NCBI RefSeq assembly: GCF_001514195.1
Contig: NZ_KQ948749.1
Coordinates: 1 to 64,000, forward strand
Direction of reading: 5' to 3'
DNA length: 64,000 nucleotides
Source: Streptomyces griseorubiginosus
Lineage (GTDB): Bacteria > Actinomycetota > Actinomycetes > Streptomycetales > Streptomycetaceae
Shown here in pieces: positions 35,282 to 44,312 of the stretch; the first letter of the stretch is position 1, and each line of letters begins with the position of its first letter. Both the position numbers and the translations under genes were made by a program. The notes below the pieces were generated by a model. The model was not told where the DNA came from and made no database searches. It saw only the letters and a list, made by a program, of their open reading frames with translations.

Positions 35282-36280
35282 ATGACCACACCAGCTGCTC
35301 AGATCGTGGATGACGCCGCCTACGCGCAGGCCGTCGAGGACGTCGTGGCCGCCGCCGCGGCCTACTACACGGACGGCGCCTCCCCGCTCGACGACGACGC
35401 CTACGACCGGCTGGTGCGCGGTATCGCCGCGTGGGAGGCCGCCCACCCCGACCAGGTGCTGCCGCACTCCCCCACGGGCAAGGTCGCCGGCGGCGCCGTC
35501 GAGGGCGATGTGCCGCACACCGTGCCGATGCTGAGCCTGGACAATGTGTTCTCGCCCGAGCAGTTCACCGCCTGGACGGCTTCGCTGGCCCGGCGGATCG
35601 GGCACGAGGTGGAGCGGTTCAGCGTGGAGGCCAAGCTCGACGGGCTCGCCGTCGCGGCCCGCTACACCGAGGGGCGGCTGACCCGGCTGATCACGCGCGG
35701 CGACGGGATCGCCGGGGAGGACGTCTCGCACGCGCTCGGCACCCTCGAAGGGCTGCCGGAGAAGCTGGAGCAGCCGCTGACCGTGGAGGTCCGCGGCGAA
35801 GTCCTCATGACGACGGCGCAGTTCGAGCACGCCAACGAGGTGCGCACCGCGCACGGAGGACAGCCGTTCGCCAACCCGCGCGGGGCGTCCGCCGGCACCC
35901 TGCGGGCCAAGGACCGCGCCTACACGGTGCCGATGACGTTCTTCGGCTACGGCCTGCTGCCCCTGCCCGACACCGACGCCGAACTGACGGAGCGGCTGGA
36001 CGGGCTGGCCCACAGCGAGCTGATGGCACTGGCCGCCCGGCTGGGCGTGCACACCACCGGGGCGACCGCGGTGCCCACGGTCACGGCCTCGACGGCGGAG
36101 GAGGTCCTGGAGCGGGTGCGGGAGATCGCGGGGCTGCGGGCGGAGCTGCCCTTCGGGATCGACGGCATCGTCGTCAAGGCCGACCTGGCCGCCGACCAGC
36201 GGGCCGCCGGTTCCGGGTCGCGCGCGCCACGCTGGGCCATCGCCTACAAGCTCCCGGTTCTGCCGCAAATTCAGAGCTGA
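35282..36280 (+). pseudogene. NAD-dependent DNA ligase (LigA2-type), truncated after adenylation domain
   Basis: A frame of 332 codons. It has the Ia region (AYYTDGASPLDDDAYDRLV) and the nucleotidyltransferase core: K118 in EAKLDG, RGEVLMT, NPRGASAGTLR, GIDGIVVK and RWAIAYKLP. At that point homology to NAD ligases stops: the last residues VLPQIQS are foreign and the OB fold, zinc finger, HhH and BRCT domains (about 350 further residues) are absent. Streptomycetes often have a second, non-essential LigA. The break at about 36256 coincides with the start of a defence-type island, so the 3' half was probably lost by insertion or rearrangement. The adenylation domain may still fold. Confidence 0.8.
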
Positions 36281-36462
36281 TGGGCTTCGTCGCACTCGAC
36301 CATGATGACCCAGGTCAAGAGGGCATCAGATCCGCAGGTGGCAGCAACAGTCCTGTTGCACTTCTCGGGTAGTGGAGGCAACCGACGAAGTGCTGACGGT
36401 CGCCCACGGTGCCCACCCGCGACGACGACGAAGAGGGTGAGCGTCACAGCGCGGCTGATCAG

Positions 36463-37386
36463 TCAGCCGGGATCTGACGATGAGCGCAGGACCGTGGTGC
36501 CGTCGTTCGTGACAGCAGCGGTTTCGTGGCGGCGGCGGTCGTAGAACCACTTGGGTACCGGCGGGCCGTCCCTCCGCAGGAGGTAGGTGGCGTCCTGAAG
36601 GCGTCGGCATTCTTCGGCTGGGATGTCTGCCGGCCTGGCCTGGTACGTGGTCCATACGTCGTGAATGTCGTCCTCGACTTGTCGACGCTTGGTGGACTGC
36701 TGCCAGTGCTCGCGGGCGAGTTCGATGGTGTCGAGAAGCGCGGCGGCGCTGGGCAGGAAGAGCGCTACGAGGAAGGTGAGCAGCGTCATGTCACGTACCA
36801 GGGCGAACATGATGATCGCGACAGCCCAACTACCGCCACCGATCGCCAGGAAGGCGCCATAAGCATGGTGATCCCGACGGCTCCAGACTGCGCTTTGCCG
36901 CTGACACAGAAGGACGTCGCCGGGCCAAGGGGTGTCACCCAAGTCGATGCTGTACCAGTCGAGATAGGGGCCGTGCTCACGGATGTGACGAGCAGCCGAG
37001 GAGACATCGTCAGGGACGGGCTGTCGGCCGACGAGGGCTTGGTTCCAATTCAGGTGGAAGAGCCTGGTGTCGTACAGCTCCTGGATGTTGGCGGCCCTCA
37101 GGGTGGCGCTTCCCTCTATGCCTTTGAGTACGGTCTTCCCGAGTACCAGCCAGGCGGCGACGATCGCCCCGCGGGTGCTCGCCCCCGCCGGGAGGAACAC
37201 CGCAAGGAGCGGCGCCGTCAGGGCCAGAAGGACGTTGCCCCACGTCCTGATGCGGCGCCACCACATCGCTGTCTTGTAGAAGTGGGAGTAGGCCAGCAGT
37301 CTGTTGAGGTGTTCTGGCTGATCTTGGCGTTCCTTGATCCGGGCGGAGGCACCCGGTTGCACAGGAGACTGCTGGCCGGCGGTCAT
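36463..37386 (-). CDS. S-4TM family putative pore-forming effector
   Basis: A protein of 307 aa. It shows the S-4TM layout: an N-terminal helix with RLLAYSHFYKTAMWWRR, two membrane helices (VLLALTAPLLAVFLPAG, IVAAWLVLGKTVLKGIE), the signature YDTRLFHLNWNQALVGRQPV, a cytoplasmic segment DWYSIDLGDTPW with CQRQSAVWSRRDHHAY, then two more helices (WAVAIIMFALVRDM, LLTFLVALFLPSAAALLD). The family is predicted to open membranes on a cyclic-nucleotide signal from a CD-NTase. Its ATG overlaps the stop of the upstream nucleotidyltransferase remnant (ATGA), confirming they were one operon. Since the cyclase is broken, this effector is orphaned. Confidence 0.75.
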   Translation of the reverse strand: MTAGQQSPVQPGASARIKERQDQPEHLNRLLAYSHFYKTAMWWRRIRTWGNVLLALTAPLLAVFLPAGASTRGAIVAAWLVLGKTVLKGIEGSATLRAANIQELYDTRLFHLNWNQALVGRQPVPDDVSSAARHIREHGPYLDWYSIDLGDTPWPGDVLLCQRQSAVWSRRDHHAYGAFLAIGGGSWAVAIIMFALVRDMTLLTFLVALFLPSAAALLDTIELAREHWQQSTKRRQVEDDIHDVWTTYQARPADIPAEECRRLQDATYLLRRDGPPVPKWFYDRRRHETAAVTNDGTTVLRSSSDPG

Positions 37387-37840
37387 GACTTGGTGAAGAG
37401 CGGGCCGAAGAGAAACTGCCACTGCGCCAGCGCGTCGCCGGTACGTCCCACACGTTCGAGCCGAAGTGCCTCGGTGCACGCAGCCTCTGCGGCTCGCAGG
37501 GCCGTTTGGGCGGCCTGGAGCTTCTCGGGTTGGCCGTCGAAGATGTCGGAGACGTCCGGGCCCAAGTGGGCCGGGTCCGGCCACCGCTCCGCGACGGCGT
37601 TGACGGCAGTGGCGAAGAACTGTCGCAGCTCCCGTGGGTAGGGCCCGACCCACTCGCCCTTGACGAGTTCCAGGGCCATGACCTCGATGAGGAATGACGC
37701 TTCGATGGGGTGGCCGTGGTGTCGATTCCAGGTCTTGATCATCTTCACGAGGGGCTTCCACCGCTCGGAGAAGTCCTTGATGAGTTGAACGCCGCGGTAG
37801 ATGCCTTCTTCGCCCGCTCCGCTTCAGGATCGGCGCGCAG
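37383..37840 (-). pseudogene. CD-NTase (CBASS-type nucleotidyltransferase), C-terminal remnant
   Basis: The intact frame up to 37797 encodes FSERWKPLVKMIKTWNRHHG, IEASFLIEVMALELV and AAEAACTEALRLERVGRTGD with QWQFLFG, which are the C-terminal helices of SMODS/CD-NTase enzymes found beside S-4TM effectors. Upstream the frame shifts: RADPEAERAKKASTAAFN, plausible continuation, is in another frame, then homology ends near 37840. The catalytic N-terminal half (GS helix and DxD) is missing, so no signal nucleotide can be made. The remaining piece may be translated from an internal start at 37748. Confidence 0.65.
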
Positions 37841-38204
37841 GATCCTAGAGGAAGCCAATGACCCTGAGCTAGAGAAGATGAAGCTGGATCTGCTGCGAAT
37901 GCTCCGTCACGAGGACATCTACGTGTGGGAGCGCGGGGCCATCGAGGCCTACTACCCCGAATTGCAGACGAACGAATCGAATAACAAGAACGACCGGGCC
38001 CGCACGTTCTGCGAGCGGTACACCACCGCGGAAGCCATCCGCGGCCTGCCGATCTTCCAAGACTCCGCCACTTGCGAGTTCGACCTCATCTTCGGGGCAT
38101 TCTTCGGAGCAGCGTCTCTGGAATCGTCCCCGGTGGAGATCCCCGAGCAGATAGGAGCGGATGGAACGCAGGCTGAGTTCGCGGAAGCATCTGCACTTGA
38201 ATGA
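37836..38204 (+). pseudogene. OLD-family nuclease, C-terminal fragment
   Basis: About 120 codons on the opposite strand to the CD-NTase remnant. KMKLDLLRMLRHEDIYVWER leading to GAIEAYYP resembles the end of the Toprim domain of OLD-family ATP-dependent endonucleases, where the chain reads ...YVLxxGxxExYYP. ERYTTAEAIRGLPIF and CEFDLIFGAFFGA fit their C-terminal tail. No ATPase domain is present upstream; the fragment abuts the CD-NTase remnant at a recombination joint. No start or ribosome site is visible. The family call is moderate. Confidence 0.45.
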
Positions 38205-38474
38205 CTCAAACGAGTCTCAGCTGCGTGCGCCGTCCTGGAGAAACTCAGTACTCCTCGGCTCTTACCGGTTCGAATGTGCTCGCCGCACCACCATCTTCTA
38301 CCTTTGCTGCGGGAGTTGGCCCTATCTACACCGGGGCTGTCAGGGACGTCCAGGGGATTTCACCATCAGTCTGCGCCCGCTGTCGAAGGGGCGAGCCTCG
38401 GCAGCGCGACGTTGGCGGGCGTGAGGAAGGAGCTGCCACATGCCGGTCAAACCCGTCAACGCCATTGCCGATGC

Positions 38475-39290
38475 CTATTGAGGGTTGCTTGCCGCCAGGT
38501 CGTTGAGCACAGCGTTGACCGTGGACCAGCAGAGGTCAGCGGTGTCGAAGTCTGCGCTGTGTTTGGCCCGCTTTTCCGCGAGGGGATGGACCAGGTTGCG
38601 GTAGATCCGCAGCAAGTCCGAGGCCATTTTTGCGTCTTGGTCGATCCACTGGTTGGCGTGGGCGTGCTGAATGAGCTCCTGCAACCGTGTGTCGCGGGCC
38701 GGCCGGGTCAACGGCACAGCTGCAGTTCTGACGTCGGCCGCGTGGACGAGGACGCCTTCGAGGAGGCTCCCGAGCATGATGACGGCGGAGGTGTAGGCAC
38801 CGTGTTCTTGGCAGATGCCGGCTTCGTCGAGGCGTAGTTGAACGGCGCGGGCCAGGTCGGGATCGGAGACGATGTCGGTGATGGCCACCTTCAGCTCTAC
38901 GCGCTGCGGGCGAGCGGGTTCGTCAGGGTCGTACTCGATGAGGAACGGCTGCCCTTTGCGGTAGTCGATGCGGCGGCCTTCGAAGGCGAGGACTTCCTGG
39001 AGGCGTTGGATCACGGCGTCGTAGTCAGCGGGTTGTTGTTGGTATTCCCGTCGGTCGGCCAGGCGCAGGATGACGCGCTCGGTGTCTCCTGCCTGGTCTT
39101 CCTGCCGTTCGCACAGGATGGTGTGGACCCAGCCGTGGCGCGGACTGCCGTCGTGGTCGGGGACGTCTTCCCAGCCGGCCCTGCGAAGGAAGGGAGCAAG
39201 TTCCCATCCGGCTCGGCGTTTCATGCCCGGCTCGTCACCGCAGACCATAGCGGCGAGTTCTTCGAGGGTGCTCTCGTCGTAGCTGTCCAT
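38475..39290 (-). CDS. helicase-associated protein with HEPN/DUF4145-like C-terminus
   Basis: A protein of 271 aa not firmly recognised. The N-terminal half (KRRAGWELAPFLRRAGWEDV, WVHTILCERQED) is of unknown fold. The C-terminal about 110 residues, AVIMLGSLLEGVLVHA to LLRIYRNLVHPLAEKR, look like HEPN/DUF4145 helical domains: a helix with a Glu, then RIYRNLVH, which fits the R-x4-6-H RNase motif. The ATG lies 1 nt past the helicase stop with GAGG 9 nt upstream inside the helicase gene, so the two are one operon. A toxin-like RNase or adaptor role is inferred. Confidence 0.6.
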   Translation of the reverse strand: MDSYDESTLEELAAMVCGDEPGMKRRAGWELAPFLRRAGWEDVPDHDGSPRHGWVHTILCERQEDQAGDTERVILRLADRREYQQQPADYDAVIQRLQEVLAFEGRRIDYRKGQPFLIEYDPDEPARPQRVELKVAITDIVSDPDLARAVQLRLDEAGICQEHGAYTSAVIMLGSLLEGVLVHAADVRTAAVPLTRPARDTRLQELIQHAHANQWIDQDAKMASDLLRIYRNLVHPLAEKRAKHSADFDTADLCWSTVNAVLNDLAASNPQ

Positions 39291-39291
39291 G

Positions 39292-42200
39292 TCAGTTTTC
39301 CTCGCTGTCTTCGTCCGGCTCGCCGTCGTAGGGGTCCGCGTCTTCATCGGGTTCGGCCTCGGCCAGGCCGACCGGAGTCCAGGGCATGTCGGTCAGCGCG
39401 TCGTCGATGGATGGCTCGCGGACCGTGCGGGGATGGATGCCCAGCTCGGTCAGGCGTTCCCACAGAGGTTCCAAGGCCTCGTCGGGTGAGAGGGCGAAGG
39501 CGCTGCTGCGTATGCGCCAGAACGTCCAGCCGGCGCGGCGAAGCTCCCGCTCGCGCTCTGCGTCGTCGTGGATCTGCTGCGGAGTGGAGTGGTGAGGGCT
39601 TCCGTCGCACTCCACTGCGAGGCGTCCGTGGCCTCCGGTGACTACGAGGTCGATGCGCTTTCCGTTGACTTGCCACTGGGGCACCACGTCGTAGCCGCGT
39701 TCCTTGATGCGCAGGAAGACACGCTGTTCGAAGAGCGAGTCGAAGGGCGCGCAGTGTCGGTCTGCGCTGACGTGGGCGGGCTGGTGGGGGTGTGTGTAGG
39801 GCGGGGGCGGGCTCACCATGTAGGTGAGCAGGGAGCGCCTCAGGTCTTTGCTGCTGAGCTGGTCGATGGTCAGGGAATGGAAGAGCCACATCTGGTCGCG
39901 GGCCCGGCTGGCGGCCACGTTGAAGCGTCGTTCATGGTTGCGGCCGGTCGCGGCGATGACGTTGGCTCCGTCGACGACCATCGACAGGAGGATGACGTCG
40001 CGCTGGTCTCCCTGGAACTGTTCGGGTGTGCCGACCAGGATGCTGTGGCGTTCGCGGGCCGATATATCGATGCGCTGGTCGACGAGGTCCTGTACCAGTC
40101 GTGTCTGGTCGCCGTGGCGCAGGATGATCACGCCGATACTGCGGTCTGCGTAGGCAGAGTCCTGGGTGAGGCGGTGCAGTTCGTTGACGACGGCCTCCGC
40201 CTCCGGCCGGTTGATGAGTTTGTCCCGGCGGCCCTCGCAGTGCCCTTCGGGCACGTGGACGACCTTCAGCGGCGGGAGGCGGTCGGAGCCGTGCTGGCGC
40301 AGCAGGACCAGCTGGTTGTCGGGATAGAACTGCATGGAGGACCATTTGATGATCTCCGGCATGCACCGGAAGTGCTCGGTGAGACGGATCTTTTCGGTGA
40401 AGCGGGACTGCAGTAGTTCGTACAGGTTGGACTTGGGGTCGAAGCCTTCGCGCTGCCAGGGTTCGAGGCCGGCCATGCGCTCGTCGAAGATCTGGGTGAT
40501 CCGGTCGTGCTTGCTGCCGCTGTAGAACGGGGCGCACTGCCGGTCGTCGCCGACGACGATGATGCGGGGTGCGAGCCAGAGCAACAGCAGGCCGTCCAGG
40601 CCCACTTGGCTTGCTTCATCGACGATGACGACGTCGAAGGAGTCCGGTTCGGGGCTGATCGTTTCCGCTACCTGATTCAGCGGCATGATCCACGCCGGCA
40701 CCGCTCCTTGCGCTGTCTGCATGGCTGAGCGCGCGTGACGCTGGTGGCGTTTGCCGTATTCGGTGGTTCCCTGGCCTGCGTTGGCCACGGCGCTGGCGTA
40801 GGCGGCCAGGGCCTGTTTGTGCTTGGTGGTCATGCGGCTGACGCAATGGAGTGCTGCGCGGTCGCAGACCAGCTGTTCCACCAGGTCGTGCAGCCGGGCT
40901 TGAATCTGGACCAGTTCGCCTTCGAGCTGCTCTTCGCGTCCTGGGAGCAGGTGGGTGTCGAGGAAGTCCTGCGCCTGCCGCCATGCCCAGGCCTGGGGCA
41001 GCACGGCGAACCGAGAGTGCCAGTGCGGGGCGAGGGGATCGCCGGCGAAGTCCTTGGTGAGTTCGGGGTGGGCCTCGGCAAGGCACTGGAAGAGTTTCCC
41101 GGTCTCGCGCCGGTCTGCCTCACGCTGGTATGCCGCGGCCAGTGCATCCACCGCCTGCGCGTAGGCCTGCGCATCACGGGCCGCTACGGCATCCGCCGCG
41201 CGCTGCAACTCTTCGACGCCATGCGGGTGGGGCGGCGGAAGGCTCTTGAGGAGTTCTTCGAGGCGTTGTGTCGCGGTCCTGATGTGCAGGAGTTGGCGGG
41301 CCTGGGCCGTGGCCTGACGGATGTCGCCCCATTGCTCGGCGGTGGTGACCGGTGTCTGGATTCCGTCGGCCAGCAGGGTTGCGTGGACCTGGCGGATGAC
41401 CTCCACGCAGGTGTCGATAGCTTGCAGGATGACGGCCCTGTCCAGAAGTTCGGACGTCATCAGTTCGGTGGTGTCCTGGTCGACGGCGGATCCGACGCCG
41501 GTCCACCGGCCGCGCAGGGTGCGGGCGTGGGCGCGCATCTCCAGTTGCCGTACGACCGCGGTGATGTGTTCTCGGCCGGCGGGCGCCATGCCTTCTACCC
41601 GGCACTGTTCGAGGAGGAATCGGGCTTGCTTGACGACGGCCGGCCGGGGCCATCGCGTGTTCAGTTTTCCGGTGCGCAGGACGTGCTGCTCCAGATTGCG
41701 TCCCGCGATCAAGAGCTCCTTCTCGTCGCTTTCGGAGAGGCGGGGGATCTCCACTTCCAGGAACGAGGCGGCGGCTATCTCGTCGTGGGTCTGCTGTGCA
41801 CGCTGTGCGGCGTTTCGGATGCTGTCCCACAGTTGCTGCCATCGCTGGGCGATGCCGTCCTGCAGCGCGCGCGTGGACCAGGTATCCGCCTGCCAGGAGA
41901 CAGGGTCCGCGGACAGCCCTACCCTCTGCAGGGCCTGCTGGGCTCGGTCGAGGAGGCCTTCCAGCACGGTGAGCCGCGCGTCACCGTGGTCCGCCAGTTC
42001 CTGCGCCAGCGGTGTGACCGGCTCGCGGCCGACGGATTCCTCGGCCGCTTCAAGTTCCGTGATGCGGCGGGAAACCTCCGTCGGGTCCGGCAGCGTGGCC
42101 GGGTCCGGGCAGTACTGAATGCGGGCGTCGAGGATTCCGGGACCGTGCTGGGTGACGAGCAGCCACAGTCGCTCAGCTTCGTCCGTAGTCAGCGGCGGGG

Positions 42201-43872
42201 CCTGCGGGGCCTGGACATCCAGGGGCGGCAGCCACTGATATTCGGCTGCGCCGTGCTCCACGGCCTGCACGATGTCGTCGAGCCGCCCGCGGTAGCCCGG
42301 CGCGACCTCGGGGTGCTCGTACCACTCGACCTCGCGTACCTGACGCAGGCGGTCTTGGAGTCTGGCCTGCTCCGCCATGAGCTGGTGCCGCTGCGTCTGC
42401 TGGTCGTCAATGCGCTGTTGGAGCCGATCGAGGTTCGTTGTCGCGTTCAGGTGGGCCAAGGCTCCCAGCGACTCGCTCAGATCGGAGCTCCCGCCCTGCC
42501 ACTGATCGCCTTGGATCACGCACATGCTGCGCAGCTTGGACGGCAGCTGGTCGCGCAGCACGTTCAGAGCCTGGCTCTTCGCACTGGTGACCAGGACTCT
42601 CTTGCCGTCCGCGAGGAGTGCGGCGATCAGATTGCTGATGGTGTGCGTCTTTCCGGTGCCCGGCGGGCCCTGGACCACCACACTGGTGTCGCGCTGCAGC
42701 CGGTCCAGGACATCGCGCTGGGCAGCGTTGGTGACCATCGGGAACAGCGGATCCGGTCCCAATGCCGGCGGCACGGAGCCACTCCTGCTCCCCCAGGCCG
42801 TCCGGTGCTCCGGTTCAAGGTCATACAGCAGTTGCGCCAGTCCCAAAGGCGCCTGTGCTCCAGGACGTTTCAGCGCCCGGGCGATGCTCTCGTAGAAGCC
42901 GAGGACGGAGCGCTGGCTGTGTTCGCGCAGGATGAGCGCGGGCGCGAGATGCAGTGACCGCGACTGGGGTTCAGCGGTGAGATCGGGGTGCTGGCCGGTT
43001 GTTGGGTCGAACGGGAGTACGTGGTCGACTCCGAAAGCCCGCTGCGCCCACGAGCGCACGGCCTGTGCCGCCCGGTCCGACAGCGGGTGGAAGGGCACGT
43101 CCTCGACAGCGGAGCGTACAACCCCCAGCAGCTCCGACGTATAGCCGTCGGACTCGCTGAGGAAGTCGGTGTCCTCCAGACGCCCGGGGTGCTCCGGCAC
43201 CAGCGAAACGGTCACGTTGATCGATGCCGGTTCAACGGTGAGGGTCACCGGCGTTGTCACGATGTGCCGACGGACCCGGGCCGAGGGACGAGCGGCTCCG
43301 AGTTGCAAGAGACCTACGGCCAGGACTACTTCGAAAGTGTCACTGTCCTGCTCGATCTTCTTGGCCATCCGGTACAGCTGCCGGTGCAGTCGCCGCTGCG
43401 GTTCGGCCGCCAGCTCTTCCTGCGACCATCGCATCCACTTGCCGGCCCACGTCTCGTACGCCTTGCGTTCTTCAGAGCTGCCGCTCTCCAGTGCCGGCTG
43501 GTTCTCCTCCGCATCTGCCTGGTCGTCGGCCATTTGACGGTCATTCGGGGTGTTGTCGATCAGGCCGGGAGGTTGCGGTCCAGCAGTGGCGGCGGCATCG
43601 GCGGACACCCTGCCGTGCAGGATCGCAGGCAGCCTCGGTGCTTCTTGGGGCGGACGGTGCTTGACCACCATGATGCGAGGGTCGGCGTCCGCAGCACGGC
43701 GCACGGTCCCATCGGGGGCGCCCGCGAGCCACACCGTCTCCGGGTACTTGGCACAGTCGCGGATGGTCTTGGAGATGGCGCCCCGCACCAGCTCTTGTAG
43801 GCAGTCGATCAAGACGCGAGTGTCACGGACGGCTTTGGGATCACTGCCATCACGTACTGCCGGGCGGGCCAT
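39292..43872 (-). CDS. giant SF1 helicase with C-terminal Vsr/DUF559-type nuclease
   Basis: A protein of about 1526 aa. The UPF1/DNA2-like SF1 core has Walker A GPPGTGK (about 402-408), a long inserted coiled-coil-rich region, Walker B DEAS (about 1085), GDDRQCAPF, then GTPEQFQGDQRDVILLS and NVAASRARDQMW (motifs V-VI). The C-terminal about 130 residues form a PD-(D/E)XK/Vsr-like nuclease: FEQRVFLRI, RIDLVV (D1408) and VECDG (E1421), then a WTFWRIRSS strand. The N-terminal about 380 residues are unrecognised. The architecture resembles the single-gene helicase-Vsr (hhe) antiphage systems. ATG at 43872 has GGGGGA upstream and overlaps the preceding frame's stop. Confidence 0.8.
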   Translation of the reverse strand: MARPAVRDGSDPKAVRDTRVLIDCLQELVRGAISKTIRDCAKYPETVWLAGAPDGTVRRAADADPRIMVVKHRPPQEAPRLPAILHGRVSADAAATAGPQPPGLIDNTPNDRQMADDQADAEENQPALESGSSEERKAYETWAGKWMRWSQEELAAEPQRRLHRQLYRMAKKIEQDSDTFEVVLAVGLLQLGAARPSARVRRHIVTTPVTLTVEPASINVTVSLVPEHPGRLEDTDFLSESDGYTSELLGVVRSAVEDVPFHPLSDRAAQAVRSWAQRAFGVDHVLPFDPTTGQHPDLTAEPQSRSLHLAPALILREHSQRSVLGFYESIARALKRPGAQAPLGLAQLLYDLEPEHRTAWGSRSGSVPPALGPDPLFPMVTNAAQRDVLDRLQRDTSVVVQGPPGTGKTHTISNLIAALLADGKRVLVTSAKSQALNVLRDQLPSKLRSMCVIQGDQWQGGSSDLSESLGALAHLNATTNLDRLQQRIDDQQTQRHQLMAEQARLQDRLRQVREVEWYEHPEVAPGYRGRLDDIVQAVEHGAAEYQWLPPLDVQAPQAPPLTTDEAERLWLLVTQHGPGILDARIQYCPDPATLPDPTEVSRRITELEAAEESVGREPVTPLAQELADHGDARLTVLEGLLDRAQQALQRVGLSADPVSWQADTWSTRALQDGIAQRWQQLWDSIRNAAQRAQQTHDEIAAASFLEVEIPRLSESDEKELLIAGRNLEQHVLRTGKLNTRWPRPAVVKQARFLLEQCRVEGMAPAGREHITAVVRQLEMRAHARTLRGRWTGVGSAVDQDTTELMTSELLDRAVILQAIDTCVEVIRQVHATLLADGIQTPVTTAEQWGDIRQATAQARQLLHIRTATQRLEELLKSLPPPHPHGVEELQRAADAVAARDAQAYAQAVDALAAAYQREADRRETGKLFQCLAEAHPELTKDFAGDPLAPHWHSRFAVLPQAWAWRQAQDFLDTHLLPGREEQLEGELVQIQARLHDLVEQLVCDRAALHCVSRMTTKHKQALAAYASAVANAGQGTTEYGKRHQRHARSAMQTAQGAVPAWIMPLNQVAETISPEPDSFDVVIVDEASQVGLDGLLLLWLAPRIIVVGDDRQCAPFYSGSKHDRITQIFDERMAGLEPWQREGFDPKSNLYELLQSRFTEKIRLTEHFRCMPEIIKWSSMQFYPDNQLVLLRQHGSDRLPPLKVVHVPEGHCEGRRDKLINRPEAEAVVNELHRLTQDSAYADRSIGVIILRHGDQTRLVQDLVDQRIDISARERHSILVGTPEQFQGDQRDVILLSMVVDGANVIAATGRNHERRFNVAASRARDQMWLFHSLTIDQLSSKDLRRSLLTYMVSPPPPYTHPHQPAHVSADRHCAPFDSLFEQRVFLRIKERGYDVVPQWQVNGKRIDLVVTGGHGRLAVECDGSPHHSTPQQIHDDAERERELRRAGWTFWRIRSSAFALSPDEALEPLWERLTELGIHPRTVREPSIDDALTDMPWTPVGLAEAEPDEDADPYDGEPDEDSEEN

Positions 43873-44312
43873 CACATCCCCCAAACGCGTGCCACCGTGG
43901 CAAGCCTTTCAGGATCCCCGGCGGCTAGATACGGGGCAATGTGACGGGACTCATGCACAACCATTTCCGGACATGAAGACCCTCCAGTGCGCCATAGCCT
44001 CGCCACCCCGGCTGGGCCGTGGCTACTGGGCAACAGCCGCAGCTCGGCGAACTGCGAGACAGCGCAGCCGCAATCTCTCCCCAATCTCCTGGTACTGCCT
44101 TCAAGCAGAGAGAAAAGGCCGATCCTGTCACGGGTCATGTCCCTGCGGGTGGTGTAGCTGGGGATGGTCTCGGTGAGCTGTGCGCCGCATTGAAAGGCCA
44201 TCGAGCACATCGCGATCACCTCCGGTGCGGTGCCTGCCACCCAGGGCACACCGCTCATGCTGGCCCTGAAGGCGGTGACGCCTCTGCTCAGGTCGCGCCC
44301 GCCCGCCTGCAC
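43872..44312 (-). pseudogene. unrecognised, possibly decayed gene upstream of the helicase
   Basis: An open frame of 146 codons whose stop overlaps the helicase start (TGATG), so it appears to have been the first gene of that operon. Readable pieces are MTRDRIGLFSLLEG, FAELRLLPSSHGPAG and VVHESRHIAPYLAAGDPERL. Between codons about 70 and 85 another frame (AVPGDWGEIAAALS) reads more like protein, implying two compensating frameshifts. The tail loosely recalls ligand domains of actinobacterial HTH regulators. It may be a decayed regulator or antitoxin-like partner; the true N-terminus is not found. Confidence 0.35.

Noticed and set aside
38201..38506. 101-codon plus-strand frame between the OLD fragment and the HEPN-like gene
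   Set aside because: No motif or convincing start was seen; it overlaps the end of the HEPN-like gene on the other strand.
40735..42957. 740-codon open frame on the plus strand inside the helicase gene
   Set aside because: It is antisense to a gene with clear SF1 motifs; it has no family motifs and arises from GC-rich codon bias.
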